64,000 bases of DNA from Chimonanthus salicifolius (lineage: Eukaryota; Streptophyta; Magnoliopsida; Laurales; Calycanthaceae): the NCBI GenBank assembly GCA_013350335.1, contig CM023539.1:46858631-46922630 (forward strand), given 5' to 3'. Both the position numbers and the translations under genes were made by a program. The notes under the pieces are model-generated. The model was not told the origin of the DNA and made no database searches. It saw only the letters and a list, made by a program, of their open reading frames with translations. This document shows, in pieces, positions 58,598-64,000 of the stretch. Each line of letters starts with the position of its first letter. Position 1 is the stretch's first letter.

Positions 58598-61395
58598 ATG
58601 GCCCATATTACTGTAACCCCAAATCATCAGAGCAGGGCAATACATGGCTTGAGCCTCTTTGTGCTTCTTATACTAACGCAGAGAGCTGGTGCAATTCAGT
58701 TCAAGGTTGGAGGTGCAAATGGGTGGGGTGTTCCCTCAAATGCCAATTTTTACAATCAATGGGCAGAAAGCAACAGGTTTCAAATTGGAGACTCCTTGTG
58801 TAAGTTGTCACCTTTCTTAACATGAAGCCGTGCGTTGGCCTTTAAAATAACAGGGTTGTGTTTGGATAGGGAGAAGAGGGGAGACTTCTCTTATTTGAAC
58901 CCATTTTCTATAAGAGAAAGTGGGGTTGCAAACAATGAATCCTCCCCTCCTTCAGTAGGAGATGGTTTGCTCCTAACAGAAGTTGAGAAAACCATCTTCT
59001 CCAAGAGAAAATAAGATGGGTAGAAGTTCTTCTACCTTACTTCTACCCTTAGGGATCCACCAGCTTTAAGGTCTCATTCAAACACTTCCTAGGAGTACAG
59101 TTAGATTGTGAGAAGACTCTCATGTGGATCCTTCAATGCAAGGATCCTCCACTCTAAGAAGTTCTTTACGAAAGTAAGTATGATTCTAAAAAGTAATCAC
59201 TGCCCTTCTATAAAATCTAGAGAATTCAATGATGTCTTTGTTATGTCATTTAATACAAATTTTATTTTAATGAAAAAGCAAGCAAGATAGAGAAAACCCT
59301 CGAATTTATTTTTTTCCTATTCAGTTTGATTGAATAATAAACAATAAATATATATGCACAAAATTTGTCAAAATAATCCAAGTGCTTAGCCGGCCATGGT
59401 GAAGCCACATTCAAAATTCCAAAGCCTCTTTTACGAAAATCCAGACCCTCTGCAGTTCACACTTCCTACCCAGTGTATGACCCTTCAGCCAATCGTCACA
59501 AACTCGAATTCAGAAAAAAGAACAAGAAAAGAGTTCTTTGGAAGCCTTCTTACACTATGTAATTTGTGCTCCAAAGTGAACCTCAGATGGGTTGAATTAA
59601 ATTTTAATAAACTGAATTCAACTCATATAAAAAAAATATTGAGCCCACCAGGCTTGGATTGCTAGCTTAAATTGCTCAACCCGACCCGACCTAAGTTGCT
59701 AACCCAATTGTCCAACCCATTTTTAGCCCAAATTTGGGGGAAAAAAAATCAATTACAGGTTTTTTATATTTCCTGGAACTCGAATCGGATCGGGTCAACT
59801 CGGGTTGAGTCGGATTGATTTAAAATTTCTGAAGCTCAGCTCACTGATTTCTCAAGTCGGGATCATGCGGGTCAGATTAAAACTTGACCTAAGTTTCACC
59901 CTAGTTTCAAATGAACAAATGATATGATTAACATAGACTTGGCAGCTCCCTAATTCATAAAATGCCATAACTATTCTTGTAAGGTGATGTTCCAAATGTA
60001 CAAAAGGCGTGCCGAAACCCTCATTGTTGATATGGCAAATGTACAATAGGCGTCGCCAAATCCACATGACAACTATAGAAATTATGTCTCTTTTTTAAAT
60101 AAGAGCTCTAACCCTTTCTTTACAAGATTCAATGTTAAAACAGTTGCTTAAATAGATACTGAGTCTCAAATGGATGGATTTTCCAATCTGCTGAATAACC
60201 CTATGTGATTTCCTCTGCACTAAACTCATCTAATAGGAACAGAACACTTGCGGGATTTTCTTAACATTGAATGTTACTAAAAGTCTTGACAATGAATTCT
60301 TATATCAAACACATTGAATCTATGCATTCAATGGATGGAATCAAGTTATCTTGGTGAGAGTTGCAACTCTCATTCATTCAATCTCTTACTTCAGAGGGTG
60401 CAGATGGCTCGATGGTCATTCCGCTTATTTATTTATTTGAGAGATTTAAGTCATACCAGTTAGGCATATTCATCCACAAATTCTTTTGCATTAAAAGCTT
60501 ACAACTATGATTTATATAAATTGTCTGCTCCAAAATCAATGGTGGCACACCACAATATCAATGGTCATCGTCATCACCATATCAACTTGGTGATAAATTT
60601 TTCTAATAAATACAGGCAAATCAATTGGAGTGGACTGGACTGTCCAAGGATAAATAGTTTTGATGATGAAAATGAAATGAATTTAGAGAATCACAAGCAC
60701 ATTCCAACCGTTCTGTCACTAAAATTTTAAAATTTAGATCAGAGTCATAACGTTGGCTCAGCTCAGGTGGTCCTTTCTTTCATTGAGCCAACTGCAAACA
60801 GGGAATGGCTACTAGCGACAACTGGAGATTGAAAGATTAAAAGGCTTCCACTTTTATTGATCATTGTATTGATTTGTAATAATAAAGTTCAGGCTGTGAG
60901 CATTAGCTTGTTAACTCATTGCAGCCATCATTAACAGTACAATTATATTTTTGTTGCAGTCTTTACCTATCAACCCGGAGACTCAGTGCTTCAAGTTAAC
61001 AGTGATGCTTTCGGCAACTGCTCCACGGAATCACCAATTGCATCTTTCTATGACTGGAAACACCAACTTCATGTTCCATCAATCAGGGCCCTACTTTTTT
61101 ATTAGTGGGAACAGAGAGAACTGCCAAAAGAATGAGAAGATGGCGGTTATAGTCATGGCTGATAGAAGCAACAGAACTTCTAACCCAACCCCAACAACCA
61201 ATGTTTCTCCTCCTTCTCCTCCACCCTCTTCACCTGCAAGCCCGCCTGAGCTCAACCCATCAACACCTCCTACCAGGCGAACAAACTCCATATCCACCCC
61301 CTCCACCACCACCAAACGGAGTCTCCTCCTCAATGATTGTGAGTTACTTGCGTTCCATTGGAGTCCTTGGGTCAACTCTTCTCCTTGTTCTATAA
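58598..61395 (+). CDS. Early-nodulin-like phytocyanin (GPI-anchored), with two frameshifts
   Basis: Cell-surface phytocyanin-fold protein of the ENODL group. Exons are 58598-58799 and 60960-61395, with a phase-1 intron after GDSL, the usual place for this family. It has a signal peptide (about 1-32), a plastocyanin-like domain (IQFKVGGANGWGVP, YNQWAESNRFQIGD, TYQPGDSVLQV, FHQSGPYFFISG), two core cysteines (GNCST, ENCQ), a Pro/Ser-rich linker and a hydrophobic GPI signal (SIGVLGSTLLLVL). YNQW has Asn where copper-binding relatives have His, as in ENODLs. The three parts lie in three frames. One extra T near 61055 and one extra A near 61272 must be skipped to join them, giving about 211 residues, a normal length. 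The exon 1 ATG at 58598 directly precedes the signal peptide. AATAAA occurs near 61580 and 61645. Confidence 0.85.
58851..59100. mobile_element. Foldback MITE with GTGTTTG termini in phytocyanin intron
   Basis: Left end GGGTTGTGTTTGGATAGG; right end reverse-complemented AGGAAGTGTTTGAATGAG. It is similar in type to the 2293-2512 element. Boundaries and superfamily are uncertain. Confidence 0.4.
59660..59905. repeat. Degenerate CCCGACCC/GGGTCGGAT repeat in phytocyanin intron
   Basis: Rich in AACCCGACCCGACC and CGGATCGGGTCAACTCGGG words and ending AAGTTTCACCCTAG, like the end of the repeat at about 6040-6665. Confidence 0.35.
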
Positions 61396-61399
61396 TTAA

Positions 61400-64000
61400 C
61401 TAGCGTGATTGAGACAAATTGTTGTGTGTATACTAGGAATGGGGTGTGTGAAAACATTGGATTTGAATGAGAGCAGTTGGGTTCACTTCAATATTTTTTT
61501 TTATTTTTTACTTTATATCATGTGACTGAATGAACTAGAATTTTCCAAGGCTATTCGGACTCATTGTTTGCAACACATGAAATAAAAGAGTCCAATGTAT
61601 TGCTTGGGTTGTGTGGCTCTTCACCATTTAGACAGTGTAAAGATGAAATAAAAGGAGTGAGTATTGTTTAGTTTTACCTCTTTGTCCTAAACCATCTTTT
61701 GTTAACAAAATGGTCATGTGAATCTTTATTATATACTACTCTAGGGCCTTTATTTTGTCCTTTGGCTATTTAAATTTTTTTTTTTTTAAGATAACTGCGT
61801 TAATTACAAAACAAGAAGAAATACAATCAGAAAGACAAAACAACTAAGCAAAAAGAGCCTGCCACACATAAAAGAGAACCTTACAAGAAAATCCACCCCC
61901 CTAAAAATTACATGAATTTATTTACAATTTCAGCAGACAAAGCCAAATCCTGACGCGTCATTTCATCAACAGCTGAAATTGCAGATCTTGGTACTTAAGA
62001 AATCATAAAACCAAAAGAAGCGATAGAATGGCAAATCCTTTTAAGTTTATCTAAATAGATCCATGGAAAATGAGAACCCGAAGCCCAACCAACAACAATC
62101 TTAGAATCTCCTTCTAAATACTCCCTCTCTTCCAACTCCAAAATAGCTCTCCATAAAGTATGAAGTTCTGCTTCAATCATTGACCCATTTAGAAGAGGAC
62201 CAGCAAAAGAGATCCTAGTATCTCCAGATTGAACCAGTAATATGACTCGAACTCTATTTATTTGAGATCCATCTAGTGGTTGAAAACATGTTTGGAAGTA
62301 GACTCAAGATTATAACTACACAACCCCCGTAGTCAAGAAGATTCCATGTAAATTTTAGGCTGGGTCTTTCATGCTTGGGCGCGACGTTTTGGGGACATTA
62401 AATGACAAGAGGGAAGTTTCAGCCCTCCATCCCAATCTAGTCGTCCTAGCCTTGTCATTTTGGTGCTTGGAATTTTGACCGTCATAAGCCATTGATTTTT
62501 CATGGCCCACTCAAGCGCCAAGATTATTAGATGGGGATGAAAGGTCAGTCCCCTGCTCTCCTCCCCAACACATCCCACACTATCACATTTACAAACCCAC
62601 AACCTTGTGGTTGCAACAGTGAGCACTTTGTTGTACTACATGTTCTTGTTTACACCAAGATGAGTTGTTCAAATCCAACTTCTAAGCATAGGTGTGGACC
62701 AATGGTGGTGGTTGATTGAATTGACAAACAATTAACCAAGTTAAAAACAAGAATGCAAGAGGTTGATGGAGGTTATGGTCCAAAGTAGAAATAGGCTTAA
62801 ATTATTTGCTATAATGGGTCCACTTTGTTACTTGTTTTATTTTTCGACTAAGACTCACCCGGGTCTCCTCACACTTCCTTAATTCTACAGTTTTCTGGGA
62901 AAAGTTGTGCAATGTGACCAATGAAAGAGAATGGGACAAGGTAAGAAAATTTCATGTGCAAGTGCAGATCGCAATGTTTTCAGTAAGCTCTTAGTTGTCC
63001 TGGACTGGACAAGTACGTAGAGATCTTCATGGGACCAGGGAGGTGAGGGAGTATCAATTGATCTTTTCTAGGATTCCAAATCACTGTCATCATCATCGTC
63101 AATAGGGGATTGATGGGAACACCATTCAGTACTTTTTAAATTTAATTGATAAAAATGCTTGTGCTGAAATTTTAATGCAAGTGATGGTTTGGAATGCCTT
63201 TGTGACAGTTCATCACTACCCAAAAAAAATTAAGAGAACTTTTCATCTGCAGATGAATAGTCTACTGTACAGACACAACAGGCCAAATGTAATGTCTGTG
63301 GCACCTGTGACTTCAAGTAATAATTTTTGAAAGGTGACTTCCAGTAATAATTATCAGGGACAAACAATCAGGATTGAATTGTCTACCAAGTAGATTTATA
63401 CTTACGTAATAATATAAGGACCAACAAAAACAAAAGATGACAGAAAAAAGAATTAGGAAAAAGGGAAGTAAATTAGACACTATATGATAGTCAAATCATG
63501 CAAATTATAGGACAATAGATTGGTGCTATTCCGACCCTATCAGCTCTGATGGAAATTTTATACATGCAAGGCTGCATCTATCAGTGAAAGACACGCTTAG
63601 TGACTTACTGAACCAGGGGTGTGGTCCTCCAAAATTATAAATTGGGTAAATTATGAATGAGCATGGGACTGATATGGACCCCTAAAGGAGCAAAGAACAA
63701 TTGACATGGGCAAAATGCAATATGCAAGATGCGCCTAAGCACCAACGAACAAGCATCCATGTACTTGCTCAATGTGACCACATCATAGGTCAGGCAGATA
63801 AGCACGAGGGCTTGGGTCACCTGATTCTTAAAACAAAGAAATGGAGTGCATGACTTCCACTCTACATTACAAAAACTAAGAGTGGAGCTAGATAAAAGAA
63901 CACCCATTTGGAAGCACACTGTCCCAAGGGTTCTTGCAACATCTGAAGAAGAAAACGGAAGGGCACAATTGGGCTTCACTATTAAACCAAAGATAACTCA
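61400..64000. other. Intergenic to window end
   Basis: Downstream of the phytocyanin gene. Apart from a LINE fragment (61772-62280) no gene is recognised. A minus-strand frame of 114 codons at 63979-63635 starts with GTG and shows no family motif. It could be part of a gene extending past the window, but nothing supports that here. Confidence 0.5.
61772..62280 (-). mobile_element. 5'-truncated LINE fragment (RNase H end)
   Basis: A T-run at about 61776-61790 is the poly-A tail of a minus-strand copy. The translation holds the end of a LINE RNase H domain: IEAELHTLWRAILELEE, LEGDSKIVVGWASG (catalytic-type GDS), WIYLDKLKRICHSI. Stops interrupt it. A 7-bp CTATTTA occurs near both ends but is weak as a target duplication. 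Confidence 0.7.

Noticed and set aside
63635..63979. 114-codon minus-strand frame at the window edge
   Set aside because: Starts with GTG rather than ATG and has no recognised motif; without sequence beyond the edge it cannot be tied to a gene.

Overview
This is eukaryotic nuclear DNA from a flowering plant. It is AT-rich, its genes are split by GT-AG introns and widely spaced, and it is full of LINE, SINE and MITE insertions. The protein families (type I pectin methylesterase, RIC-type CRIB protein, COBRA-like protein, LEA-2 protein, early-nodulin-like phytocyanin) are land-plant families. Long, repeat-filled introns suggest a woody magnoliid or early-diverging eudicot rather than a grass, but that is only an impression. 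I see no rRNA gene, functional tRNA gene, CRISPR array, bacterial operon or integrated virus.

Layout: six protein genes are supported. (1) 4531-9330 (+): two-exon type I pectin methylesterase, intact. (2) 13564-16322 (+): four-exon ROP-interactive CRIB protein, intact. (3) 18846-21544 (+): two-exon GPI-anchored COBRA-like protein of the long COBL7-11 type, with one extra base in exon 1. (4) 48279-23752 (-): a TBC-domain RabGAP (GYP7-like) spread over about 25 kb in eleven coding exons, intact and 476 residues long. (5) 55137-55719 (+): single-exon LEA-2/NHL membrane protein, with one extra base. (6) 58598-61395 (+): two-exon early-nodulin-like phytocyanin, with two extra bases. Everything else is intergenic or intronic and dominated by transposon debris.

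The pectin methylesterase, COBRA-like and phytocyanin genes all encode wall or cell-surface proteins. The CRIB protein and the RabGAP act in ROP and Rab GTPase control of polar growth and trafficking. This is ordinary plant gene content; nothing in the sequence shows that the six genes form a cluster or pathway.

The most interesting signals are in non-coding DNA and in base-level damage. There are two tRNA-like SINE families, several with clear target-site duplications. A series of extremely 5'-truncated retroposon tails (down to about 18 bp) carry long target-site duplications. MULE-like MITEs have 8-9 bp target duplications, and hAT-type MITEs have 7-8 bp ones. Three introns of the RabGAP gene carry independent local tandem duplications. 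Four single-base insertions (never deletions) interrupt three otherwise well-preserved genes, which points to insertion-biased assembly error or to very recent decay. I found no convincing undescribed multi-gene system.
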